Source of the DNA: CAIKMD01 sp963729935
GTDB lineage: Bacteria > Pseudomonadota > Alphaproteobacteria > ATCC43930 > CGMCC-115725
Assembly (NCBI GenBank): GCA_963729935.1
Contig: CAVSPW010000002.1
Location: 1,674,001-1,738,000, forward strand
Length of the DNA stretch: 64,000 nucleotides
Direction of reading: 5' to 3'
Shown here: piece by piece, positions 56,776 through 64,000 of the stretch
Layout of the letters: every line of letters begins with the position of its first letter
How positions within the stretch are numbered: the first letter of the stretch is position 1
The notes under the pieces: generated by a model
Databases searched by the model: none
Told to the model about the DNA's origin: nothing
What the model saw: the letters and a program-made list of their open reading frames with translations, nothing else
Made by a program: the position numbers and the translations under genes

Positions 56776-57158
56776 GGCGGCCTCGGGGTATCATTAGGGA
56801 CGAATTGGGGATAAGCCCGAATTACCCAGCCTCGTCCTCGATGGGCGCCTCCGGACCCGATTCTGTCCCCACCCGCCAGGCTTGCGGATAAAATCCACGG
56901 CCTTTGTTCAATCTGGGGAAAACCCCGGCACGGATCGATTTGATCCCCGGATTTGACGGCATTCAACACGGCCCTCGAACCCCCATGATTAAGTCGCAAC
57001 GAGCTTTTCATCGCCATCTTATACACGGTTTCGGTTGCGATACGGAGCAGGGCTCAAAGAGTCCGGATAAGAGTCCGCGTGAAATTAATCCCCTTTTCGA
57101 ACCGCACCACCACCACCTCTATCTTTAGAATCTAAAGTAGAAAGAGTAAGAGGGGGGC
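56776..57158. other. oriC: Candidate chromosomal replication origin (oriC)
   Basis: This gene-free 383-base region lies between PPSR (minus) and hemE (plus), the known origin position in Caulobacter and relatives. DnaA-like boxes: TGGGGATAA (56806), TGCGGATAA (56883), TGGGGAAAA (56914), TTATACACG (57019) and TCCGGATAA (57062), each one to three mismatches from TTATNCACA on one strand. GANTC sites occur at about 56860, 57059, 57071 and 57128. A perfect inverted repeat CTTTAGA-A-TCTAAAG lies at 57123-57137 in a more AT-rich end. Gene direction diverges here. Origin function is inferred. Confidence 0.7.
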
Positions 57159-58193
57159 ATGGGATCATCGAACAAACCCCTCTTGCGCGTCCTGCGTGGC
57201 GAGAGACTAAGCCCGCCTCCGGTTTGGCTCATGCGTCAGGCGGGACGCTATTTGCTCGAATATCGTGCGCTGCGCGAGAGGATCGGGGGATTTCTCGATC
57301 TGTGCTATCGGCCCGATAGCGCAGCCGAGGCGACGCTCCAGCCGATCCGGCGTTTTGGCATGGACGCGGCAATTCTCTTTTCGGATATCCTGTTGGTGCC
57401 CCAGGCCCTGGGGCAGAAACTCTGGTTCGAGCCGGGTGAGGGGCCACGGCTCGCGCCGGTCCGGACACGCAGCGATGCTTCGGCGCTGCAAATCGAGGGC
57501 TTGGTGCAGCGGCTCGATCCCGTCTATCGCGCCGCGCGGCTGGTGGCGGAGCAGCTCGACGATAAAACCGCGCTGATCGGTTTTGCCGGCTCGCCCTGGA
57601 CGGTCGCGACTTACATGGTCGAAGGCGGGCCGAGTCGCGATTTCGCGCAGATCAAGGGATGGGCGGCGGCGGATCCTTCGGGTTTTGATCTTTTGATCGA
57701 CCGGTTGGTGGAGGCAACGAGTCTCCATCTGGCGGCCCAGGTGGAGGCGGGAGCCGAGGCGTTGCAACTCTTCGATACCTGGGCTGGCGTCGTGCCTGAA
57801 ACGGAATTCGACCGGCTGGTGATCGGGCCAACGCGCCGCATCGTCGAGGCCTTGCGTCATGTCCATCCATGGATCCCGATCATCGGTTTCCCGCGCGGGA
57901 TCGGGCCGCTCTATCGGCGTTATTTCGCCGAGACCGGCATCGACGCGTTGAGCATCGATGGAGCGATTTCGCCGGCGACGGCGGCCGCGAGCTTGCAGCC
58001 GCTCGGCACCGTTCAGGGAAATCTCGATCCCAAGGTGCTGGTTGCGGGCGGAAGCGCGCTCGACATTGCTGTCGAGACGATCATGAACGCGCTGAGCGGC
58101 GGGCCGTTCATTTTCAATCTGGGCCATGGCGTGTTGCCGGAGACCCCGCCCGAGCATGTCGCCCGATTGATCGCGTTGATCCGGCAAGCATGA
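57159..58193 (+). CDS. hemE: Uroporphyrinogen decarboxylase
   Basis: This cytoplasmic (beta/alpha)8 enzyme of 344 aa converts uroporphyrinogen III to coproporphyrinogen III. PVWLMRQAGRYLLEYRALRE, MDAAILFSDILLVPQALGQ and FAGSPWTVATYMVEGG are hallmarks. GAGGGGGGC precedes the ATG. It starts the heme operon hemE-hemH-hemJ beside the presumed origin; its stop overlaps hemH as ATGA. Confidence 0.97.
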   Translation: MGSSNKPLLRVLRGERLSPPPVWLMRQAGRYLLEYRALRERIGGFLDLCYRPDSAAEATLQPIRRFGMDAAILFSDILLVPQALGQKLWFEPGEGPRLAPVRTRSDASALQIEGLVQRLDPVYRAARLVAEQLDDKTALIGFAGSPWTVATYMVEGGPSRDFAQIKGWAAADPSGFDLLIDRLVEATSLHLAAQVEAGAEALQLFDTWAGVVPETEFDRLVIGPTRRIVEALRHVHPWIPIIGFPRGIGPLYRRYFAETGIDALSIDGAISPATAAASLQPLGTVQGNLDPKVLVAGGSALDIAVETIMNALSGGPFIFNLGHGVLPETPPEHVARLIALIRQA

Positions 58194-59227
58194 GCAAGAC
58201 CGGTATCGTCCTGATGAATCTGGGCGGGCCCGATTCGGCGCAGGCTGTCGAGCCCTTTCTGTTCAACCTCTTTTCCGATTCGGCGATCATTGCTTTGCCA
58301 AATCCGTTGCGCTGGCTGATCGCCAAGCTCATCGCCCGCCGTCGCGGACCATTGGCGCGACAGATCTATGCGAAGATCGGGAATGTTTCGCCGTTGCTGA
58401 AAAATACCCAGGCTCAGGCATCGGCACTGGAAGGGGTGCTGGGAGACCAGTTTCGCGTGACCATCGCCATGCGCTACTGGCCGCCACGGTCAGAGGAAGC
58501 CGCGGCGGCGCTCAAACAATGGGATGTTGAAGAAATCGTTCTGCTCCCGCTTTATCCGCAATTTTCGAGCACGACGACGGCGTCGTCGATTGCCGATTGG
58601 GATCGTGCGGCGAAAGCGGTGGGTCTAAAAGCGCCAACGCGGGCGATCTGCTGTTATCCCGCCGAAGCCGGGTTCATTCGGGCCTTGTCGCATGCAATCG
58701 GCGAGGCGATCGCCGCATGGCCGACCGATATCGGTCCACCGCGGCTGTTGCTGTCCGCGCATGGTTTGCCGCGGCGGATCGTGGCGCGCGGCGATCCTTA
58801 CCAGTCGCATGTCGAACAGACGGCGCAGGCGCTATGCGCCGGCCGCGATCTTCGTGGTATCGAGGCCGTCGTGTGTTATCAAAGCCGCGTCGGTCCGCTG
58901 GAGTGGCTGGGGCCCGCAACCGACGCGGAGATCCGCCGCGCGGGGCAGGAGAAGCGGGGCTTGATCGTCGTTCCGGTCGCATTCGTGTCGGAGCATTCCG
59001 AGACCTTGGTCGAGCTCGATATGGAGTATCGGCATCTCGCAGAGGCGAGCGGCGTGCCGCATTATGTCCGTGTCGCGACGGTCGGGGCCGTGGATGATTT
59101 CGTGGCCGGCCTCGCCGCGCTGGTGCGGGACGCGCAGAGCGCTAAGGACACTGGCCCGTTTCCGGAGGGCGGTCGATCGCATTGCGATGCGGCATTCGTG
59201 CTGTGTGCGCGGCGGCAATTGCGATGA
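58190..59227 (+). CDS. hemH: Ferrochelatase
   Basis: This enzyme (345 aa) inserts Fe2+ into protoporphyrin IX to make heme. The catalytic His191 is in LLSAHGLPRRIV, and the metal-site Glu is in VAFVSEHSETLVELDMEY. LMNLGGPDSAQAVEPFLFNL and PLYPQFSSTTT are conserved. It overlaps hemE and hemJ by four bases each. Confidence 0.96.
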   Translation: MSKTGIVLMNLGGPDSAQAVEPFLFNLFSDSAIIALPNPLRWLIAKLIARRRGPLARQIYAKIGNVSPLLKNTQAQASALEGVLGDQFRVTIAMRYWPPRSEEAAAALKQWDVEEIVLLPLYPQFSSTTTASSIADWDRAAKAVGLKAPTRAICCYPAEAGFIRALSHAIGEAIAAWPTDIGPPRLLLSAHGLPRRIVARGDPYQSHVEQTAQALCAGRDLRGIEAVVCYQSRVGPLEWLGPATDAEIRRAGQEKRGLIVVPVAFVSEHSETLVELDMEYRHLAEASGVPHYVRVATVGAVDDFVAGLAALVRDAQSAKDTGPFPEGGRSHCDAAFVLCARRQLR

Positions 59228-59670
59228 CGGCGCTGCAAGAGGCTTTCTTATGGGTGAAGGCGTTGCATATCATCAGCGTCATCGCGTGGATGGCGGGGCT
59301 GCTTTATCTGCCGCGGCTCTTCGTCTATCACGCGGGGGTCGCCGCGGGTTCCCAGGCGTCGGAGACGTTCAAGGTGATGGAGCGCCGTCTGGTGCGCGCG
59401 ATCACGACGCCCGCGATGATCGCGACATACGGATTTGGTGTGATTTTGGCGGCAACGCCGTCGGCGGTCGATTGGAGCGATGGTTGGATCTATGCGAAGC
59501 TGGGCTTGGTCGCGGCCTTGACCGGCGTCCACTTCATGCTCGCGCGCTGGCGGCGGGATTTCGCCGCAGACCGCAATACGCGTCCCGCGCGGTTCTACCG
59601 CATTGTCAACGAGCTGCCGACGGCGCTGATGGTTCTGATCGTCATTCTTGTCGTGGTGAAACCGTTTTAG
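59224..59670 (+). CDS. hemJ: Protoporphyrinogen oxidase HemJ
   Basis: This 148-residue, four-helix membrane protein opens MTALQEAFLWVKALHIISVI, then WMAGLLYLPRLFVYHAGV. These residues include His15 and the conserved Arg-containing loop. MERRLVRAITTPAMIATYGF and FHMLARW-type segments follow. HemJ converts protoporphyrinogen IX to protoporphyrin IX and replaces HemY/HemG in most alphaproteobacteria. The start at 59224 overlaps the hemH stop. With hemN upstream in the window, the late heme pathway can be followed from hemE to hemH. Confidence 0.92.
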   Translation: MTALQEAFLWVKALHIISVIAWMAGLLYLPRLFVYHAGVAAGSQASETFKVMERRLVRAITTPAMIATYGFGVILAATPSAVDWSDGWIYAKLGLVAALTGVHFMLARWRRDFAADRNTRPARFYRIVNELPTALMVLIVILVVVKPF

Positions 59671-59721
59671 CGTGTGGGCGGCAAGGGACATCGGATCGTC
59701 GGAGTGAAGGGGAGAGCTGGG

Positions 59722-59964
59722 ATGAAGTGGCTTTGGCCGCAAAAGACGCTGGGCGAGATCGAAACGACGATCGCGATCCGTCTCGGTCGTATGCTGCATT
59801 GGGCGGCGATCGTCTTCGCCGGCGTGCTGTGGTTGGGAGAATTCATCGGCATCGTTTTCGGTAATTGGTCGAGCAGCCAATTCGTGATCGGGGCGGTCAT
59901 CTTGGGCGGTATCGCCATCTTTTTGATCGGGCGCGGCTTGCGCTATGTCTTCTCGAACGAATAG
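59722..59964 (+). CDS. Small two-span membrane protein (80 aa)
   Basis: This protein (MKWLWPQKTLGEIETTIAIR, then LGRMLHWAAIVFAGVLWLGE) has two membrane helices, the second being FVIGAVILGGIAIFLIGRGL. AAGGGGAGAG precedes the ATG at 59722. It lies 51 bases after hemJ and is probably co-transcribed. The function is unknown. Confidence 0.65.
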   Translation: MKWLWPQKTLGEIETTIAIRLGRMLHWAAIVFAGVLWLGEFIGIVFGNWSSSQFVIGAVILGGIAIFLIGRGLRYVFSNE

Positions 59965-60037
59965 GAGGACTAGGGCGCTTGGGTCGGTGCCGCGGTTTGT
60001 CATTTGACTTCTTCGGAGATTTTGGGCTAAGCCTATT

Positions 60038-60055
60038 GACGCCTAGCGAGGCGTC
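60038..60055 (+). terminator. Hairpin upstream of rho
   Basis: GACGCCT, loop AGCG and AGGCGTC form a perfect 7-bp stem followed by CCCC, not a T-run. It lies 148 bases before the rho ATG. It may be part of the rho leader, which is autoregulated in several bacteria. Confidence 0.45.
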
Positions 60056-60203
60056 CCCAATCTTCTTTATGACCGGCCGATAAACCGAACGCTCGGTTGT
60101 CCCGATTGGGCCGCTCGCTGCATCCGGCCAAGCTTCGGCGCCACAGGCCGGAGTATTCCCTGCCCTTCCCGCCAATCCGGCCTCCCCCAAGGTTGTTGTC
60201 TCA

Positions 60204-61460
60204 ATGAACCTACAGGAACTAAAGCGCAAAACCCCACCCGAGTTGCTTGCCTTCGCGGAGGAGCTCCTGATCGAGAATGCGTCCTCGCTGCGCAAGCAGG
60301 ACATGATGTTCGCGATCCTGAAGACGCTGGCCGACAAGGACCAGGCGATCTATGGCGACGGCGTCCTCGAGGTCCTGCAAGACGGGTTCGGGTTTCTGCG
60401 CAGTCCCGAGGCGAATTACCTGCCCGGGCCCGACGATATTTACGTGAGTCCCTCGCAGGTCCGCCGCTTCGGTTTGCGCACCGGGGATACCGTGGAAGGA
60501 CAAATTCGCTCACCCAAGGACGGCGAGCGGTATTTTGCCCTGTTGAAGGTCAATAAGATCAATTTCGACGATCCCGACAAGCTGCGGCATCGCATCAATT
60601 TCGACAATTTGACCCCGCTTTATCCCGACGAAAAACTGGCGCTTGAGCTGGGCGATCCGACCAAGAAGGATCTGACGACGCGGGTGATCGATCTGGTAAC
60701 GCCGCTCGGCAAGGGTCAGCGCGCCTTGATCGTGTCGCCGCCGCGCACCGGCAAGACCGTGATGATGCAGAATATCGCGCACGCGATCGCGGCCAATCAT
60801 CCTGAGGTCTATTTGCTGGTTCTCCTGATCGACGAGCGCCCGGAAGAAGTGACCGATATGGCGCGGACGGTGAAGGGCGAGGTCGTGAGTTCGACCTTCG
60901 ACGAGCCGGCGGTTCGCCACGTGCAGGTGGCGGAAATGGTGATCGAGAAGGCCAAGCGCCTTGTCGAACATAAGCGCGATGTGGTGATTTTGCTCAATTC
61001 GATCACGCGGCTGGCTCGCGCCTACAACACGGTCGTGCCCTCTTCGGGCAAGGTGCTGACGGGGGGCGTCGACGCCAATGCGCTGCAGCGGCCGAAGCGG
61101 TTCTTCGGCGCCGCGCGCAATATCGAAGAGGGGGGCTCCCTGACCATCATCGCGACCGCCTTGATCGATACCGGATCGCGCATGGACGAAGTGATCTTCG
61201 AAGAGTTCAAGGGCACGGGCAATTCGGAAATCGTGCTCGACCGGAAGATCGCCGACAAAAGGACCTTCCCGGCGCTCGATATTACGAAATCGGGCACGCG
61301 GAAAGAGGAATTGCTGGTCGAAAAGGCCACCTTGTCGAAGATGTGGGTGCTGCGCCGCGTGCTCAGCCCGATGGGCCCGATGGACGGGCTCGAATTCCTG
61401 ATCGAGAAATTGCGGCATTCGAAGACCAATGCGGATTTCTTCGAGGCGATGAACACCTGA
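60204..61460 (+). CDS. rho: Transcription termination factor Rho
   Basis: This hexameric RNA helicase has 418 aa. It opens MNLQELKRKTPPELLAFAEE, with the RNA-binding cold-shock-like domain at residues 45-120 (DGFGFLRSPEANYLPGPDDI). The P-loop is SPPRTGKT (178-185). LLIDERPEEVTDMARTVKGE, the Q-loop and SGKVLTGGVDANALQRPKRF are intact. A terminator follows at 61524. Rho near hemE is the normal alphaproteobacterial origin layout. Confidence 0.97.
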   Translation: MNLQELKRKTPPELLAFAEELLIENASSLRKQDMMFAILKTLADKDQAIYGDGVLEVLQDGFGFLRSPEANYLPGPDDIYVSPSQVRRFGLRTGDTVEGQIRSPKDGERYFALLKVNKINFDDPDKLRHRINFDNLTPLYPDEKLALELGDPTKKDLTTRVIDLVTPLGKGQRALIVSPPRTGKTVMMQNIAHAIAANHPEVYLLVLLIDERPEEVTDMARTVKGEVVSSTFDEPAVRHVQVAEMVIEKAKRLVEHKRDVVILLNSITRLARAYNTVVPSSGKVLTGGVDANALQRPKRFFGAARNIEEGGSLTIIATALIDTGSRMDEVIFEEFKGTGNSEIVLDRKIADKRTFPALDITKSGTRKEELLVEKATLSKMWVLRRVLSPMGPMDGLEFLIEKLRHSKTNADFFEAMNT

Positions 61461-61523
61461 ATTTGGCCGGCGGCCACGGACGGACCGTGGACCGAATGCC
61501 TGGCAGGTCAGTCGGTGAAAGAC

Positions 61524-61554
61524 GGCGGCGTTTTAGAAGCGCCGCCATTTTTTT
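61524..61554 (+). terminator. Rho-independent terminator after rho
   Basis: GGCGGCG (61524-61530), a 9-base loop and CGCCGCC (61540-61546) are followed by ATTTTTTT. This is a canonical plus-strand terminator. Confidence 0.85.
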
Positions 61555-61564
61555 GCCGGGCTGC

Positions 61565-61777
61565 TCAGAGTATCGAAACCGGCGAGTTTATATTCAGGTC
61601 TCTCTCGTTTAGATGAAATGAGAGGGGAGCGGCGCGTCGGAATGACCGCTCAAAATTAATAGGCATAAGATTTATACGAATATAATTAGTTGTAACTGCC
61701 CTAAATTCATTTGGCCTTGAAAATATTCGCGTTGATGAGATTGACTTGAATAAAGACTTCGTATTAATCTTCATCAT
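61565..61777. promoter_or_regulatory. AT-rich promoter region upstream of the TetR gene
   Basis: This stretch is far more AT-rich than its surroundings. TTGACT (61741) with TATTAA (61762) is a candidate promoter with 15-base spacing. With the terminator it fills the 317 bases between rho and the TetR gene; no gene is seen here. Confidence 0.4.
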
Positions 61778-62320
61778 ATGAATGCCGATGCGCGATCATA
61801 CTCGATGGAGCGCCGCGCGGCGCAGGCGGCGGCGACGAAGGCGCGCATAAGGCAAGCCGCGATCGCGCTCTATCGCGAAAAGCCCGAAGATTTCACGCTG
61901 AAGGCGGTCGCGTCGGAGGCCAAGACCACCGTCCAGACCGTTTTGCGCATCTTCGGCAGCAAGGCCGCGCTCATCGTCCTCGCAAACGAAGCCGCGCCGG
62001 CGCGCCCGCACCGGACCGGATTGGCGCCGGATCAGATCGCGGCCGCCATACGGACGCGCTACGACGATTATGAGCAGCGCGGCGATACGGTGGCGCAGCA
62101 GAGCGAGGCGGAGCACCAAGCCCATCGGAGCTGGGTCGAGCAAACTTTCCTGAGGACAACAGGGTCGCAGTCGGGGCCCAATGACCAGGCGCTGCTCTTC
62201 GGCCTCATCGTGGCAACCGATCTTTCGACCTGGAGGCTGTTGCGGCGGGAGTTTGGGCTTTATCGCCGCGTCGCCGAGGCCGTGGTCGTCGAAATGATCG
62301 TCGCGCTGACCGGCCGCTAG
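61778..62320 (+). CDS. TetR-family transcriptional regulator
   Basis: This 180-residue protein has an N-terminal helix-turn-helix at residues 18-65 (ATKARIRQAAIALYREKPED; VASEAKTTVQTVLRIFGSKA). The ligand domain is divergent, as usual. No ribosome-binding site is clear before the ATG at 61778; an ATG at 61805 is an alternative start. Its AT-rich upstream region suggests recent acquisition or strong regulation. The stop codon is embedded in the start of the repeat at 62317. Its targets may include the convergent quinone oxidoreductase gene. Confidence 0.85.
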   Translation: MNADARSYSMERRAAQAAATKARIRQAAIALYREKPEDFTLKAVASEAKTTVQTVLRIFGSKAALIVLANEAAPARPHRTGLAPDQIAAAIRTRYDDYEQRGDTVAQQSEAEHQAHRSWVEQTFLRTTGSQSGPNDQALLFGLIVATDLSTWRLLRREFGLYRRVAEAVVVEMIVALTGR

Positions 62321-62385
62321 AGCGTTTTCGAGCGAAGTGGATACCGGTTCGCGTGAAGGAAACGCGACAAAACAAAAAGCGAGAG
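62317..62385. repeat. Rhizobiales-type intergenic repeat
   Basis: CTAGAGCGTTTTCGAGCGAA (from 62317) followed by GTGGATACCGGTTCGCGTGA is a sequence I recognise from many copies in Rhizobiales intergenic regions. Nested inverted repeats (GCGTTT/AAACGC and GCGAA/TTCGC) give an imperfect hairpin. The TAG stop of the TetR gene lies within its first bases. Confidence 0.6.
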
Positions 62386-62387
62386 CC

Positions 62388-62412
62388 CCGGCTTTGATTC
62401 CACCAAAGCCGG
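62388..62412. terminator. Bidirectional hairpin between convergent genes
   Basis: CCGGCTTTG (62388-62396), loop ATTCCAC and CAAAGCCGG (62404-62412) form a perfect 9-bp stem between the TetR (plus) and oxidoreductase (minus) stops. There is no T-run on the plus strand. Confidence 0.55.
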
Positions 62413-62419
62413 AAAGGCG

Positions 62420-63394
62420 CTAGACGGTCAGCACCGTCGAGCCGGTGGTCTTGCGCGCTTCGAGATCGCGATGCGCCTGCGCGACGTCCTTGAGCTTGTA
62501 GCTCTGGCCGATCTCGATCTTGACGATACCGGCGGCGACCAGATCGAAAAGCTCCTTTGCCATGGCGCGCAGCTTCTCGGTCGTGCTTGCATAATGCGCG
62601 AGGGTCGGTCGAGTCATATAGAGGGACCCTTTGCCGGTAAGGATATTGATGCTGAACGGCTCGACCAGGCCCGAGCTCTGGCCGAAGGAGACCATCAATC
62701 CCAGCGGCGCGAGGCAATCGAGCGACTTCATGAACGTATCCTTGCCGACCGAGTCATAGACCACCGGCACTTTCTTGCCCTGGGTGATCTCGACCACGCG
62801 CTTTTGGAAATCTTCTTTCGCGTAGTCGATCACGTGATCGCAACCATGGGCCCGCGCGAGCTCTGCTTTCGCGGCGCTTCCGACGGTGCCGATGACGAGG
62901 GCGCCGAGATGCTTGGCCCATTGGCAGGCGATGAGACCAACCCCGCCCGCGGCCGCGTGAATGAGGATCGGATCGCCCGGTTTCACGCGATAGGTCTGGC
63001 GCAAGAGATACTGGGCGGTCAGCCCCTTGAGCATCATGGCGGCCGCCTGTTGGTCGGTGACGCCGTCGGGCAGCTTGACGAGCCGGTCCGCCGGGATGAG
63101 ACGCGCCTCGGCATAGGCGCCGATCGGGGCATTGCCATAGGCCACGCGGTCGCCGGGCTTAAGGTCCGTGACGGCCGCGCCGACCTCTTCCACCACGCCG
63201 GCGCCCTCGCCGCCAAGGCTCGAAGGCAGCGGCAGCGGATAAATCCCGCGGCGGTTATAGGTGTCGATGAAATTGAGGCCGACGGCCGTATGACGGATTC
63301 GGGCCTCGCCGGCGGTGGGCTTGCCGAGCTCGGTTTCTTCCCAGGTCAGCACTTCGGGGCCGCCCGTTTTGTGAATGCGAACGATATGGGTCAT
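62420..63394 (-). CDS. NADPH:quinone oxidoreductase (MDR superfamily)
   Basis: This zinc-free medium-chain reductase has 324 aa. It opens MTHIVRIHKTGGPEVLTWEE, then YNRRGIYPLPLPSSLGGEGA. The NADPH-binding fold has ILIHAAAGGVGLIACQWAKH. YDSVGKDTFMKSLDCLAPLG is typical of the QorA branch. AAGGAGACCGCA precedes the ATG at 63394. It is followed at 16 bases by a dienelactone hydrolase gene on the same strand. Confidence 0.93.
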   Translation of the reverse strand: MTHIVRIHKTGGPEVLTWEETELGKPTAGEARIRHTAVGLNFIDTYNRRGIYPLPLPSSLGGEGAGVVEEVGAAVTDLKPGDRVAYGNAPIGAYAEARLIPADRLVKLPDGVTDQQAAAMMLKGLTAQYLLRQTYRVKPGDPILIHAAAGGVGLIACQWAKHLGALVIGTVGSAAKAELARAHGCDHVIDYAKEDFQKRVVEITQGKKVPVVYDSVGKDTFMKSLDCLAPLGLMVSFGQSSGLVEPFSINILTGKGSLYMTRPTLAHYASTTEKLRAMAKELFDLVAAGIVKIEIGQSYKLKDVAQAHRDLEARKTTGSTVLTV

Positions 63395-63410
63395 TGCGGT
63401 CTCCTTTGGC

Positions 63411-64000
63411 TCAGCCGCCGAGCGCGCGGCGGAAGAATTCGGCCGTGCGCGCATTGGCGAGATCGGCGGCAGGTTTTTGAAACGCGTGGCTTCCGATGCG
63501 CGCGAATCCGTGATCGGCACCGGGATAGGAATAAATCGTGACCCGCCTGTTATTCTTCAGGCCTCCGGCGATCTGGAGCTGGGCTTGCCGCGGCACGAAT
63601 TTGTCGTTCTCGGCGATGTGCAAGAGCAAGGGCTTGGTGATGTTTGCGGCTTCGCCGAGCGCGGCTTGGATGTTGACGCCGTAATAGCCGGCATTGGCGT
63701 CCGTATCGGAGCGGCAGGCCATGAGATAAGCGAGTCTGCCGCCGATGCAATAGCCAAGGGCGCCGACCTTGCCCGTACAGGCGGGATGCGCGCGCAGCGC
63801 GGCGACCGTCGCCTTCAGATCTTCGATTCCCATGGCCTCATCGAAGCGTTGCAGATAGCCGACGCCCTTCTTGAACTCGTCTTCCTTGTCGGAATCGAGC
63901 TCGATTCCGGGCTTCAGCCGCCAGAACAAATCGGGCGCCGTCGCGACATAGCCTTGGGCGGCGGCGGCATCGACGACCCCGCGCAGCCAGCGATTGACGC
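63411..64000 (-). CDS. Dienelactone hydrolase family protein (partial, N-terminus outside)
   Basis: The gene runs off the window end; the visible part is about 196 residues. The frame remains open past 63929, giving VNRWLRGVVDAAAAQGYVAT, then APDLFWRLKPGIELD. The nucleophile is Cys in GALGYCIGGRLAYL, with Asp in AENDKFVPR and His in PGADHGFARIG, the DLH triad. Members hydrolyse dienelactones or other esters. It is transcribed toward the quinone oxidoreductase gene and is probably in the same operon. Confidence 0.9.
   Translation of the reverse strand, partial: VNRWLRGVVDAAAAQGYVATAPDLFWRLKPGIELDSDKEDEFKKGVGYLQRFDEAMGIEDLKATVAALRAHPACTGKVGALGYCIGGRLAYLMACRSDTDANAGYYGVNIQAALGEAANITKPLLLHIAENDKFVPRQAQLQIAGGLKNNRRVTIYSYPGADHGFARIGSHAFQKPAADLANARTAEFFRRALGG

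Noticed and set aside
61565..61777. Minus-strand 70-codon frame starting next to the TetR ATG
   Set aside because: It lies wholly in the AT-rich promoter region, has no ribosome-binding site, and abuts the TetR start; chance is likelier.
62471..63541. Plus-strand open frame of about 350 codons opposite the quinone oxidoreductase
   Set aside because: It is a GC-driven shadow of the conserved oxidoreductase.
1..64000. CRISPR arrays, insertion sequences, integrases, tRNA or rRNA genes
   Set aside because: No regularly spaced repeats, transposase or integrase motifs, or structured RNA gene signatures were seen by reading the window.

Overview
The window is GC-rich chromosomal DNA (low-to-mid 60s % GC by eye) from an alphaproteobacterium. 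Pointers to this are the gene order PPSR-maf-aroE-coaE-dnaQ//secB facing hemE-hemH-hemJ-rho, perfect CtrA-type sites (TTAA-N7-TTAA), possible CcrM sites (GANTC), and an intergenic repeat of a kind common in Rhizobiales. Genus cannot be fixed from the sequence; a Rhizobiales-like lineage is my best inference. No rRNA, tRNA, transposase, phage gene or CRISPR array was seen.

Layout. 1-11.4 kb: a FadL-type porin, a queC relic, lpxD, infA, a fatty-acid desaturase, a cold-shock gene, rpsU, and a long run of short genes of unknown function with good ribosome-binding sites. 11.7-18.3 kb: a complete N-type (alternate) F1Fo-ATPase operon, atpDCQRBEFAG, with tightly overlapping genes, a b-delta fusion and a c subunit carrying Na+-site-like residues. 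18.3-21.7 kb: a flippase-like membrane protein divergent from two glycosyltransferases, a probable glycolipid module. 22-28.9 kb: a membrane protein, a CocE/NonD hydrolase, and an oxygen-response group (CBS protein, hemN, universal stress protein, a small ORF and cold-shock gene 2) with FNR/FixK-like boxes. 29.6-33.2 kb: a flavin monooxygenase and Kup. 33.2-36.3 kb: a PAS gene broken by an in-frame stop, a PAS histidine kinase and a HIT protein. 36.4-40.8 kb: the his operon hisB-hisH-GNAT-hisA-hisF-[HDO-like diiron protein]-hisE. 41-46.2 kb: a trypsin-like protease, hslVU, cold-shock gene 3, and VOC and FAH-family enzymes. 46.3-50 kb: lutABC-smr-xre. 50-56.8 kb: two small envelope proteins, a frameshifted mltA, a Tim44-like protein, secB, dnaQ, coaE, aroE, a maf remnant and PPSR. 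57.2-61.5 kb: hemE-hemH-hemJ, a small membrane protein and rho. 61.8-64 kb: a TetR regulator, a quinone oxidoreductase and a dienelactone hydrolase cut by the window end.

The gene-free stretch 56776-57158 between PPSR and hemE is the best candidate for the chromosomal replication origin. It has several degenerate DnaA boxes and GANTC sites, the transcription strand switches there, and the flanking order matches the known origin neighbourhood of alphaproteobacteria.

Four genes look inactivated or reduced: queC (3' fragment plus frameshift), the PAS gene (in-frame TGA), mltA (single-base frameshift) and maf (large internal loss, but still translationally coupled on both sides). The other main observations are the heme-oxygenase-like diiron protein inside the his operon, whose six metal ligands all match the CADD pattern, and the CtrA and FNR site groups next to small unknown genes.
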